Assembly: GCA_014138725.1 (NCBI GenBank)
Contig: JACJID010000006.1
Location: 62,001-126,000, forward strand
Direction: 5' to 3'
DNA: 64,000 nt
Source of the DNA: Kutzneria viridogrisea
Lineage (GTDB): Bacteria > Actinomycetota > Actinomycetes > Mycobacteriales > Pseudonocardiaceae
Positions within the stretch are counted from its first letter, which is position 1. Every line of letters starts with the position of its first letter. The position numbers and the translations under genes were made by a program. Shown piece after piece: positions 36,167 to 43,962 of this stretch. The notes under the pieces were generated by a model that saw only the letters and a list, made by a program, of their open reading frames with translations, did not search any database and had not been told where the DNA came from.

Positions 36167-37006
36167 ATGGTCACCGTGGGTAGTGAACTTCGGCGGCTTG
36201 GCAGTGCGACCCTGCTCGCGGGCGTCCTGACCGCGATGGCGGCCCCCGGGGCGCAGGCCGCCCCCATGGCGGCACTGGTGACAGCCCAGGCCACGTTGGA
36301 CGCGGTCACCGGCGTGCCCAACACCGCCTGGGGCGTGGACGAGTCCAGCCACCAACTCGTGGTCACCATCTCCGACCAGGCGAAGGGCCCCGGCATGGGG
36401 CGCCTGCTGGACCTGGTCCGCGGCATGGGCCCGCTCGCCCGCGTGCGGCACACGGCGCGGCCGCTGAGCCCGCAACTGCTCGGCGGCCAGGAGATCCGCA
36501 CCGACACGAGCATCTGCTCGGCGGGGTTCAACGTCACCAAGGGCGGCCAGCTCTACGTGCTCACCGCGGGCCACTGCACCCAGGGCGGCGGGGACTGGCA
36601 GGGCCTTGGCCCCACGGCGGGCTCGGTCTTCCCTGGCAGCGACCACGGGCTCATCCGCAACGACACGGGGGACGGGCCCGGCGAGGTGGACCGCTACGAC
36701 GGCGGCACGCAGCGGATCAGCACGGTGGGCAACGCCCGGGTCGGTGAGCAGGCCTGCAAGAGCGGGCGGACCACCGGCCTGACCTGCGGGCAGGTCACCG
36801 GCCTGAACCGGACCGTGAACTACGGCAACGGCCAGGTGGTGCGCGGGCTGATCGAGGCACGGGTGCACTGCGAGGGCGGGGACAGCGGCGGCGCCCTGTT
36901 CGACGGCGGCACCGCGCTGGGCACCGTGTCCGGTGGGGACAGCAGCACCACGTACTTCCAGCCGGTCGGGCCCGCCCTCAGCGCCTACGGGGTGACCCTC
37001 GCCTGA
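36167..37006 (+). CDS. Secreted S1 family serine protease (streptogrisin/alpha-lytic type)
   Basis: A 279-residue secreted chymotrypsin-like protease. Signal sequence to about residue 32 (PGAQAAPMA), a short pro-region to about 105, then the catalytic domain. The triad residues are His136 in LTAGHC, Asp159 in SDHGLI and Ser240 in GDSGGA. Cys117, 137, 197, 207 and 235 make disulphides likely. ATG 36167 is one option; GTG 36176 another. The pro-region is shorter than in classical alpha-lytic proteases, perhaps a reduced form. Confidence 0.9.
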   Translation: MVTVGSELRRLGSATLLAGVLTAMAAPGAQAAPMAALVTAQATLDAVTGVPNTAWGVDESSHQLVVTISDQAKGPGMGRLLDLVRGMGPLARVRHTARPLSPQLLGGQEIRTDTSICSAGFNVTKGGQLYVLTAGHCTQGGGDWQGLGPTAGSVFPGSDHGLIRNDTGDGPGEVDRYDGGTQRISTVGNARVGEQACKSGRTTGLTCGQVTGLNRTVNYGNGQVVRGLIEARVHCEGGDSGGALFDGGTALGTVSGGDSSTTYFQPVGPALSAYGVTLA

Positions 37007-37088
37007 GGTACGGCGCGTCGTGACTCGGGTCACGGGCCAGGCCGGGTGCTGGGGTACCGTCGGGGCCCGACCCGGCAGAAGAGAAGGC

Positions 37089-37991
37089 ATGCCCAGTCCC
37101 GAGTTCGAGGCCCTGTTGGCCGCGATCACGGCCAGTCCGCGCCCGGAACCGGCCGCGGGTGCGGAGGGGCTGCGTGCGGCACGGGCGGCGATGGACCTGG
37201 CGCTGGGCGCCATCCCGCTGGCCGAGGGCGTGGTCGTCGGCGAGACCAACGCGCAGGGCACGCCCTCGGTGTGGGTGCGCCCGACCGGGGCCGCCATGGA
37301 CCGGGTGGTGCTGTACTTCCACGGTGGCGGTTTCCGCGCCGGGTCGGCGGCGGCGTTCAGCGGGTTCGCCTCGCAGATCGCGGTGACCCTGGGCGTGCCG
37401 CTGCTGGTGCTGGACTACCGGCTGGCCCCCGAGCACCCGTTCCCGGCTGCCGTCGAGGACTGCCGGCTCGCCTACGAGTGGGTACTGGACGAGGGCTACG
37501 CGCCGCACCGGGTCGCGTTCCTCGGCGACACCAGCGGCGGCGGGCTGGCTCTGTCCACGCTGCTCGCCGCCAGGGACGCGGGTGTGCCGCAACCGGCGGC
37601 GGCGGCCTGCCTGTCCCCGATCCTGGACCTGACCGCCAGCGCGGACTCCTACCGGCGGTTCGCCGAGCACGACCCGATCGGCGGCCGTGCCCAGGTGCTG
37701 TCCTCGGCCGCCGACTACCTCAACGGCACCGACCCGCGGGACCCGCTCGCCTCCCCGCTGTACAGCGACCTGTCCGGACTGGCCCCGGTGCTCGTGCAGG
37801 CCGGTGACCGCGAGGTGCTCGTGGACGACGCCGCGGAACTGGTGGACCGGATCACCAAGGCGGGCGGTCGTGCCGTGCTGGACCTGTGGCCGGACCTGAT
37901 CCAGTTCTGGCACCTGTTCGCGCCCGACGTGCCCGAGTCCACCGCCGCCCTGCTCGCCGTGGCCGACTTCCTCTACACGCACCTGTCCTAG
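37089..37991 (+). CDS. Alpha/beta hydrolase, hormone-sensitive-lipase family esterase
   Basis: A 300-residue carboxylesterase of the HSL family (bacterial family IV). The oxyanion motif is LYFHGGGFRAGS (about 76-87); the nucleophile Ser149 sits in FLGDTSGGGLALS, where Thr replaces the usual Ser or Ala of GDSAGG; the His is likely in FWHLFAPD. DYRLAPEHPFPAAVEDC is a family hallmark. The start at ATG 37089 follows GAAGAGAAGG. Acts on short acyl esters in the cytoplasm. Its end overlaps the antiporter gene on the opposite strand by 4 bp. Confidence 0.88.
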   Translation: MPSPEFEALLAAITASPRPEPAAGAEGLRAARAAMDLALGAIPLAEGVVVGETNAQGTPSVWVRPTGAAMDRVVLYFHGGGFRAGSAAAFSGFASQIAVTLGVPLLVLDYRLAPEHPFPAAVEDCRLAYEWVLDEGYAPHRVAFLGDTSGGGLALSTLLAARDAGVPQPAAAACLSPILDLTASADSYRRFAEHDPIGGRAQVLSSAADYLNGTDPRDPLASPLYSDLSGLAPVLVQAGDREVLVDDAAELVDRITKAGGRAVLDLWPDLIQFWHLFAPDVPESTAALLAVADFLYTHLS

Positions 37992-39550
37992 AGGTCGTCC
38001 AGCCGAGCCGATTCCAGGTCGATGGTGCGTTGCAGGCGGCGGCGCGTGCCGTCGTCGATCGTGCCCGCCTCGTACAACCGGGTCAGCTCGGCGGTCTCCA
38101 CCGACAGCAGTTCCCTGCGCAGCGAGCGGTAGACCGCTGCGGCCGAAGGGCTCTGCGGTGCCTCGCCGTGCTCGTGGTTGGTGTGCTCGATGCGCGCCCG
38201 CAGGTTCTGCCGCAACCGTTCCAGTACGGCGTCCGGCGCCGCCTCGAGATCGGCCAGGTGCTCCAGATGAGCAAGGCTCGCTTCCGCCAGGTGCAACTCG
38301 GCCACGGTCCGCTCGCGCCGGGACTCGGCAGGTGTCCTGGCCACGCCCGCGCGGCGTACCAGTGGCGCCAGGGTGAAGCCCTGCACCACCAGGGTGATCA
38401 CGATGACGGTGGTCGCCAGCGCCAGCACCAGGTTGCGTTGCGGCACAGGGGTTCCGTCGTCAGCGGCGATCGGGATGGACAGCACGGCGGCCAGCGGCAC
38501 CACCCCGCGTGCCCCGGCCCAGGACACCACGGTGGACATGCGCCAGTTGACCTTCCGTGAGCCCTGCCGCAGCTGCATGACCCAGCCCAGCGGGAACACC
38601 CACAGGAACCGCACGGCGATCAGCGCCAGGGTGATCAGCAGCGCCTGCCAGGGCCAGTCCGGGTCGGTGCCCGCCAGCGCCCGGATCAGCTCGGGCAGTT
38701 GCAGCCCGATCAGGCTGAACACCACGCTCTCCAAGATGAAGATCACCGTGCTGTACACGGCATCCACCTGGAGCCGGATGTGCGCGGTGGTCATCCGGTG
38801 CGCCTGCGTGCCCAGCACCACGCTGGCCACCACCACGGCGGTCACCCCGGAGCTGTGCAGGCTCTCCGCGAGCACGTACGCGGCGTACGGGCTGACCAGC
38901 GCGATCACCGTCTCCAGCACCGGGTCCACCGTGCGCCGCCGGATCAGCACGATGCCCAGGGCCACCAGCAGCCCGACGCCGACCCCGCCCCCGGCCAGCA
39001 GCAGGAACTGCCCTCCGGTGCTCGCGAAGGACACCGCGCCGCCCGCCACCGCCGCCGACACCGCCAGCCGGAACAGCACCAGGCTCGTCGCGTCGTTGAA
39101 CAGGCTCTCCGCCTGCACCAGCACCTGCACCCTGGGCGGCAGCGACAGCCGCCTGCCCAGCGCGGTCACCGCGACCGGGTCGGTGCTGGCCAGTACCGCG
39201 CCCAGTACGAAGGCCATGCTCGCGGGCAGTGGGGCCACCAGCGCGGCGACCAGTCCCACGGCCGCCGCCGAGGCCAGCACCAGGCCGACCGCAAGCACGG
39301 TGACCGGCCGCCACACCGCCCGCAGGTCCCGCCAGGAGGTCTCCTCACCGGCGGCGTAGAGCAGGGGCGGCAGCACCACGAGGCTGACCAGTTCGGGTGT
39401 CACGGTGATCGGCGGTACGCCCGGCAGCACGCCGACCACGAGTCCGGCGACCACGAGCAGCGAGGGGGCGGGGATGCGCAACCGCCTCGCCGAGGTGGCG
39501 ACCACGGTGGCCAGCACCACGAGGAAGAGAACGGTCTCCACACTGCGCAT
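37988..39550 (-). CDS. Sodium/proton antiporter of the CPA1 (NhaP-like) family
   Basis: A 520-residue membrane protein with about 12 transmembrane helices. The ion-binding region ASTDPVAVTALGRRLSLP and the acidic FNDATSLVLFRLAV are the CPA1 signatures. A soluble C-terminal tail (from about 425) with RERTVAELHLAEASLAHLEHLADLE is probably a regulatory helix bundle. It exchanges Na+ or K+ for protons to control pH and salt. Starts at ATG 39550 and ends convergent with the esterase gene, overlapping it by 4 bp. Confidence 0.9.
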   Translation of the reverse strand: MRSVETVLFLVVLATVVATSARRLRIPAPSLLVVAGLVVGVLPGVPPITVTPELVSLVVLPPLLYAAGEETSWRDLRAVWRPVTVLAVGLVLASAAAVGLVAALVAPLPASMAFVLGAVLASTDPVAVTALGRRLSLPPRVQVLVQAESLFNDATSLVLFRLAVSAAVAGGAVSFASTGGQFLLLAGGGVGVGLLVALGIVLIRRRTVDPVLETVIALVSPYAAYVLAESLHSSGVTAVVVASVVLGTQAHRMTTAHIRLQVDAVYSTVIFILESVVFSLIGLQLPELIRALAGTDPDWPWQALLITLALIAVRFLWVFPLGWVMQLRQGSRKVNWRMSTVVSWAGARGVVPLAAVLSIPIAADDGTPVPQRNLVLALATTVIVITLVVQGFTLAPLVRRAGVARTPAESRRERTVAELHLAEASLAHLEHLADLEAAPDAVLERLRQNLRARIEHTNHEHGEAPQSPSAAAVYRSLRRELLSVETAELTRLYEAGTIDDGTRRRLQRTIDLESARLDDL

Positions 39551-39644
39551 GCCCCGAAGCCCTTCGCCGTCGACAGTTGCCCGCCGACCAGACTTCCCGG
39601 CACACCAGCGCGGACCCTATCAACCACGCCACCCGATCAGGTGG

Positions 39645-40292
39645 TTATCCGTTGAGGTAGGTGAGCACGGCGAGCACCCGCCGGTTGTCGTCCTCGGACT
39701 GGGTCAGGTTCAGCTTGGTGAAGATGTTGTTGGTGTGCTTGCCGATCGCCTTCTCGGTGACGAACAGCCGTGAGGCGATCGCCGCGTTCGACCGGCCCTC
39801 GGCCATCAGCCCGAGGACCTCCCGCTCGCGGGGAGTGAGACTGCCCAGCGGCTCGTCCCGCGCCCGGCTGGTGAGCAGCTGGGCGACCACCTCCGGGTCC
39901 AGTGCGGTGCCGCCCGCCGCCACCCGGCGGACCGAGTCGATGAACTGCGCGACGTCGGCGACCCGGTCCTTGAGCAGGTAGCCCACCGCGCCCCGGCGGT
40001 CGGACATCAGCTCGCGGGCGTAGAGCTGCTCCACGTACTGGGACAGCACCAGGATCGGCAGGCCGGGCACCTGCTCCCTGGCCTTGATCGACATGCGCAG
40101 GCCCTCGTCGGTGAACGTCGGTGGCAGCCGCACGTCGACCACGGCCACGTCCGGGCGGTGCGTGAGCAGGGCCTGCAACAGGGACGGGCCGTTGTCCACG
40201 GCCTCGACGACCTCGCAGTCGTGTGCGGACAACAGCCTGATCAGACCGTCGCGCAGCAGTACGAGATCCTCGGCGATGACGACACGCAGCAC
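39645..40292 (-). CDS. NarL/LuxR-type two-component response regulator
   Basis: A 215-residue response regulator. The receiver domain has the acidic pocket AED near residue 8 and phospho-acceptor Asp53 in VAVVDVRLPP. The C-terminal LuxR-type HTH is LTPREREVLGLMAEGRSNAAIASRLFVTEKAIGKHTNNIFTKL. It binds DNA as a dimer when phosphorylated. No histidine kinase gene is beside it, so it is an orphan within this window. Gene starts at ATG 40292 with no close upstream partner. Confidence 0.9.
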   Translation of the reverse strand: MLRVVIAEDLVLLRDGLIRLLSAHDCEVVEAVDNGPSLLQALLTHRPDVAVVDVRLPPTFTDEGLRMSIKAREQVPGLPILVLSQYVEQLYARELMSDRRGAVGYLLKDRVADVAQFIDSVRRVAAGGTALDPEVVAQLLTSRARDEPLGSLTPREREVLGLMAEGRSNAAIASRLFVTEKAIGKHTNNIFTKLNLTQSEDDNRRVLAVLTYLNG

Positions 40293-40390
40293 CGCGTGAG
40301 CTAACCACGTCCGGCCCTGCGGCGTCCCGTGGGTGACCGGTGCGCCACAATGATCATCGTTCGCGCCCGCACCACGGAGATGAGGTCGAC

Positions 40391-40606
40391 ATGTCGTTGC
40401 GCGCTGTGCGGCGGGTCGTGCTCGCCGTGTCCGTGGCGCTGGTGGTGGCCACCTGCGTGATCTTCGCCGCGGTCGGCGGCAGGCACGCGCACAGCCCCGG
40501 GCACCACGCCGACCCGAACCGGAGCGCGGTGGAGCGCCTGGTCAACCGGGTCGGCGACCGGATGGGCATCGTGCGCGTCTACGAGCGACCCGCGCACGAG
40601 CGCTAG
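40391..40606 (+). CDS. Small single-pass membrane protein, unknown function
   Basis: A 71-residue protein with one hydrophobic segment (VVLAVSVALVVATCVIFAAVGG) and a His-rich extracytoplasmic tail (GRHAHSPGHHADPN). ATG 40391 follows GAGATGAGG. I do not recognise a family. The His content could bind metal. It is followed by DnaA-box copy 3. Confidence 0.6.
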   Translation: MSLRAVRRVVLAVSVALVVATCVIFAAVGGRHAHSPGHHADPNRSAVERLVNRVGDRMGIVRVYERPAHER

Positions 40607-40626
40607 CCGGGCGTAGCGCCGCTACG

Positions 40627-40741
40627 GCTTGTCCACAGGCGGCGTCCTGTCCACATGTGGATCTTGAGCAAGATCAACTGTCGGGGTGGGGCGGTAGACT
40701 GGAGCCGGGGTCGCCCCCCAGGGAGTGGCGGGGGACGTTCA
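40627..40741 (+). repeat. DnaA-box/palindrome dispersed element, copy 3
   Basis: TTGTCCACA (40629-40637) and CTGTCCACA (40647-40655) start 18 bp apart, followed by GATCTTGAGCAAGATC (40660-40675) and a G-rich end. Between convergent genes again. The core is nearly identical to copy 2. Confidence 0.92.
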
Positions 40742-40749
40742 CAGGTAGG

Positions 40750-41634
40750 TCAGCAGTTGAGCACCGTTCCGTCGGGCACGATCTCCACTCCGGCGGCGGT
40801 CAGTTGGGCGCGTTCGGCGGAGTCGGGGTCCAGCGCCGGGTTGGTGTTGTTGAGGTGCGTGTAGATCCGCCGCACCCCGGGGTGGCGGCGCAGCGCCTCG
40901 AGACTGCCGCCGGGGCCGAGCATCGGTAGGTGGCCCATGGCGGACTGGCCCTTGGAACTGCCCGTAGCGGCGCCCATCTCGTCGGGGCGGGCGAAGGTGC
41001 CGTCCACGAACGCGATGCTGGCGCCGATGAGCAGGCCCTCGGGCCAGGAAGCCAGGCACGGGGCGTAGACGAGCACGCCTCCGGTGGCGGGGTCCTCGAC
41101 GCGGTAGGCGAGCACCCAGGTGTCGTCCACAGTGGACTGACCGGCGTACTTGGGGCGCTTGCTGCCGACCGGAACGGGTGTGGCGCGCAGCCCGCCAGCG
41201 AGGTCGAAGGTCTTGCCGGGCAAGGACTCCGTCCAGGTCCAGCCCGCGTAGCGGTCGAGCACGGCGCGCAGTCCGAGATCGGCGCGCAGCGCGTCGAGCG
41301 CGTTGCGCGGGGCGAAGGCCTGCTGGCCGCCACCCTCGCGCAGTACGAACAGGCCCAGCGTGTGGTCGAGTTCGGCGTCGGTGAGCAGCACGCCGCGCAG
41401 CGGGGTGTCGCGGCGGCCGGGACCGGGCGTGAACTCGGGCGCGGAGACGAGTTGGCCGCGGATGTCGGGGGAGGCGTTGAGCAGCCACCAGTCCTGGCCG
41501 TTCCCGCTGACGGCCAGGCAGTCCTGGGTCCGTGCGGGCAGTGCACCCGCACGGACCTTGGCGCACTGCGCGCAGGCGCAGTTCCACTGCGGGAAGCCGC
41601 CACCGGCGGCAGTGCCCAGCACGAGGACCTTCAC
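40750..41634 (-). CDS. pqqB: Pyrroloquinoline quinone biosynthesis protein PqqB
   Basis: A 294-residue metallo-beta-lactamase-fold protein that hydroxylates the PQQ precursor late in the pathway. The N-terminal MKVLVLGTAAGGGFPQWNC and the following zinc-binding CACAQC match PqqB; NASPDIRGQL and TDAELDHTLGLF carry the fold's metal-site region. Starts at ATG 41634, overlapping the pqqE stop by 4 bp (ATGA), so translation is coupled. It is the last gene of the minus-strand pqqA-C-D-E-B cluster. Confidence 0.93.
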   Translation of the reverse strand: MKVLVLGTAAGGGFPQWNCACAQCAKVRAGALPARTQDCLAVSGNGQDWWLLNASPDIRGQLVSAPEFTPGPGRRDTPLRGVLLTDAELDHTLGLFVLREGGGQQAFAPRNALDALRADLGLRAVLDRYAGWTWTESLPGKTFDLAGGLRATPVPVGSKRPKYAGQSTVDDTWVLAYRVEDPATGGVLVYAPCLASWPEGLLIGASIAFVDGTFARPDEMGAATGSSKGQSAMGHLPMLGPGGSLEALRRHPGVRRIYTHLNNTNPALDPDSAERAQLTAAGVEIVPDGTVLNC

Positions 41635-42704
41635 GTGGTCACCTGCCTCATGACGAACTCGGGGCGCTGCGGGGTGATCTCCTCGGTGAGGATGGTTTGT
41701 ATCAGGTGGTGGTGGGGGGACAGGGTGCAGACGGGGTCGGTGTTGGTGGCGTCGCCGGTGAGTTGGAAGGCTTGGCAGCGGCAGCCGCCGTGGTCGATGG
41801 TGTTGCGGGGGCAGCTGCGGCAGGGGTCGCGCATCCAGTCGGTGCCGCGGTAGGCGGTGAAGGACCGGGACTGGTACCAGATCTGGGCTAGTGGGGTGTG
41901 GGTGGCGTTCTCGACCGGGAGGTCGGTGAGTGCGGTGGCGGCGGGGCAGGGTAGGACGTCGCCGTTGGGGGTGACGGTCAGTTGGCGGGCGGCCCAGCCG
42001 TGCATGCAGGGTTTGGGGGTGGCCTGGTGGTAGTCGGCCAGGACGTAGACGATGTCCATCCGGCTGCGGGCCTGGGCGGCGGCCACGACGGGTGCGGCCG
42101 CGGCCAGTTGCGCGGGGGTGGGCAGCAGGGCGGCGCGGTTGCGTAGGGCCCAGCCGTAGTACTGGGTGTTGGCCAGTTCCAGGCGGTCGGCGCCCAGTTG
42201 TTCGGCCAGGTCGATGATGGCGGGGAGGTGGTCGAGGTTGGCGCGGTGCAGCACGACGTTGACCGTTAAGGGGAGTCCGGCGGTGGTGATCAGGTCGGCG
42301 GCGCGGCGTTTGTGCTCGACGGCTTTGGTGCCGGCGATGCGGGTGGCGGTGGCGGGGTCGGCGTCCTGGATGGAGAGTTGGACGTGGTCCAGGCCGCGGT
42401 CGACCAGGTCGGCCAGCCGGTGCGGGGTCAGGCCCAGGCCGCTGGTGACCAGGTTGGTGTAGCAGCCCAGGTGGTGGGCGTGGCCGAGGATCTCGGGTAG
42501 GTCGGGGCGGGCCAGGGGTTCCCCGCCGGACAGGTGGACTTGCAGGACGCCGAGGTCGCGGGCCTGGTCGAGGATGTGCCGCCAGGTGGGGGTGTCCAGT
42601 TCGTTCTCGCGGCGGACCAGCTCCAGGGGGTTGGCGCAGTAGGGGCAGTGCAGGGGGCAGCGGTGGGTCAGTTCGGCCAGCAGGCCCAGGGGAGGTTCAG
42701 TCAA
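41631..42704 (-). CDS. pqqE: PQQ biosynthesis radical SAM enzyme PqqE
   Basis: A 357-residue radical SAM protein that makes the Glu-Tyr carbon-carbon bond within the PqqA peptide. The SAM cluster motif is at Cys16-Cys20-Cys23 (TEL..HRCPLHCPYC). The C-terminal SPASM-type cysteines follow, including CRSCPRNTIDHGGCRCQAF. The start at 42704 overlaps pqqD by 8 bp. One Leu codon (minus strand 42269-42267) is TTA, almost unique in this window. It acts with PqqD as the peptide chaperone. Confidence 0.94.
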   Translation of the reverse strand: MTEPPLGLLAELTHRCPLHCPYCANPLELVRRENELDTPTWRHILDQARDLGVLQVHLSGGEPLARPDLPEILGHAHHLGCYTNLVTSGLGLTPHRLADLVDRGLDHVQLSIQDADPATATRIAGTKAVEHKRRAADLITTAGLPLTVNVVLHRANLDHLPAIIDLAEQLGADRLELANTQYYGWALRNRAALLPTPAQLAAAAPVVAAAQARSRMDIVYVLADYHQATPKPCMHGWAARQLTVTPNGDVLPCPAATALTDLPVENATHTPLAQIWYQSRSFTAYRGTDWMRDPCRSCPRNTIDHGGCRCQAFQLTGDATNTDPVCTLSPHHHLIQTILTEEITPQRPEFVMRQVTT

Positions 42705-42975
42705 GGTCCACCACCCTGCGGGCGGCCAGCCGGGTCAGCAGGTCGAGGATGTCGGTGGCCTGGACGCCGTGGAACTCGGTGGCCAGGGTGTGGGTGATGG
42801 CCGCGATGCTGGTGGCCCCGTCGCAGGCGTCCAGGACCGCGGAGGCGGTGGGGTTGAGCAGCAGCACGCCCTCGGGGAACAGGACGACGTCGGTGTCGCG
42901 GGTGCGGTCGTAGGCGCAGCGGACGCCGCGGCGCAGTCGGGGGATGGCCTGGGGGGTGGCGTGGGGGGTGGTCAT
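42697..42975 (-). CDS. pqqD: PQQ biosynthesis peptide chaperone PqqD
   Basis: A 92-residue PqqD/RRE-domain protein that binds the PqqA precursor and presents it to PqqE. The typical pattern is seen in RRGVRCAYDRTRDTDVVLFPEGVLLLNPTASAVLDACDG followed by an alpha/beta region with ILDLLTRLAARRVVDLD. The start is ATG 42975, overlapping the pqqC stop by 4 bp. Confidence 0.92.
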   Translation of the reverse strand: MTTPHATPQAIPRLRRGVRCAYDRTRDTDVVLFPEGVLLLNPTASAVLDACDGATSIAAITHTLATEFHGVQATDILDLLTRLAARRVVDLD

Positions 42976-43664
42976 GAGTAGTAGTCCACGGTGTCCAGGA
43001 TCGCGCGCAGGACGTCGCATTTGAAGGTCAGGGCGGCGATGGCGGCGTGTTGTTGGGCGCGGGTGGTGGCGTGTTCGACGACGAGGTCGAGGGTGGTGGT
43101 GCCCTCGTCGGCGATGACGGTGAGGCGGGAGGTGAAGTAGGCGAAGCCGTCCTCGGCGATCCAGGGGTACTGTTCGCGCATGTCGGCCAGGCGGCGGCGC
43201 ATCAGGCCGGGGGAGAACATTTCGGTGAGGCCGGAGGCGACCGATTCCAGCCAGGGTTTGGTGCGGGCGAAGGTGAGGTAGGCGTCCACGGCGAAGCGGA
43301 CTCCGGGTAGGACGTGGCGTTCGTCGAGGACTTCGGTGCGGTCCAGGCCGAGGGCTTCGGCCATGCGGAGCCAGTTCTCGGTGCCGCCGGTGTCGGGGCG
43401 GTCGCCGTCGTGGTAGGTGATGCGGTCCAGCCAGTGTCGGCGGATGTGGGGGAGTGGGCAGTTGGCCAGGATCGCGGCGTCTTTCTGGGGCAGGCTGCGT
43501 TGGTAGTACCAGCGGTTGGCGGCCCAGGACTGGAGTTCGTGTTTGCTCAGCAGGCCCTGGTGCAGCCGCTGATGAAACGGATGATCATGCCAGTAGCGCG
43601 GTGCGAGCGCGCGGAGTTCGCCGACGAACTGCTCGGCGGGCAACGGTTCGTGAGTGGTCGTCAC
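42972..43664 (-). CDS. pqqC: Pyrroloquinoline-quinone synthase PqqC
   Basis: A 230-residue helical oxidase that closes the ring and oxidises the intermediate to PQQ in the last step. YWHDHPFHQRLHQGLLSK, ANRWYYQRSLPQKDAAILANC and the later GVRFAVDAYLTF are characteristic. I chose GTG at 43664, preceded by GGGAGC; upstream in-frame codons lie in the pqqA-pqqC spacer. It follows a hairpin after pqqA. Confidence 0.93.
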   Translation of the reverse strand: MTTTHEPLPAEQFVGELRALAPRYWHDHPFHQRLHQGLLSKHELQSWAANRWYYQRSLPQKDAAILANCPLPHIRRHWLDRITYHDGDRPDTGGTENWLRMAEALGLDRTEVLDERHVLPGVRFAVDAYLTFARTKPWLESVASGLTEMFSPGLMRRRLADMREQYPWIAEDGFAYFTSRLTVIADEGTTTLDLVVEHATTRAQQHAAIAALTFKCDVLRAILDTVDYYS

Positions 43665-43698
43665 GGGAGCTCCCTGCGGGTGTGGGCAGCACCCGGGA

Positions 43699-43720
43699 CG
43701 GGACCGCGCAGGCGGTCCCG
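43699..43720 (-). terminator. Hairpin between pqqA and pqqC
   Basis: Nine-base arms CGGGACCGC and GCGGTCCCG flank GCAG. As in other pqq operons, a hairpin after pqqA would let the small precursor mRNA build up above the enzyme genes by partial termination or protection. Confidence 0.7.
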
Positions 43721-43742
43721 CCACGAGTGCTCACTGGTCGAC

Positions 43743-43871
43743 TCAGGCGCGGCCGGAGTACGCCGTGACTTCCATCGGCGTGTCGTACTCGCTGAAGTCG
43801 GGCCTGACCCACACGGGAAGGGACTTGTCCTCGGTCTGCTCGGTGCGGACCTGCAACTCGCTCGCGGACAT
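43743..43871 (-). CDS. pqqA: PQQ precursor peptide PqqA
   Basis: A 42-residue peptide whose conserved Glu and Tyr supply all carbon and nitrogen of PQQ. The core motif EVTAY (Glu34-x3-Tyr38) is present near the C-terminus, after SEYDTPM. GAGGAG precedes ATG 43871. It is longer than the 20-30 residue precursors of proteobacteria. It leads the pqqA-C-D-E-B group. The 91 bp upstream end at the deacetylase gene and hold TAGTGT as a possible -10. Confidence 0.9.
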   Translation of the reverse strand: MSASELQVRTEQTEDKSLPVWVRPDFSEYDTPMEVTAYSGRA

Positions 43872-43962
43872 CGCTCACTCCTCAGATCACATCGGTCATC
43901 GAGAGGCGCGGCGGAGTCCTCACACTAGGGGAAAACCCTTTCTGGGCGCTACGGGTCGAGCA

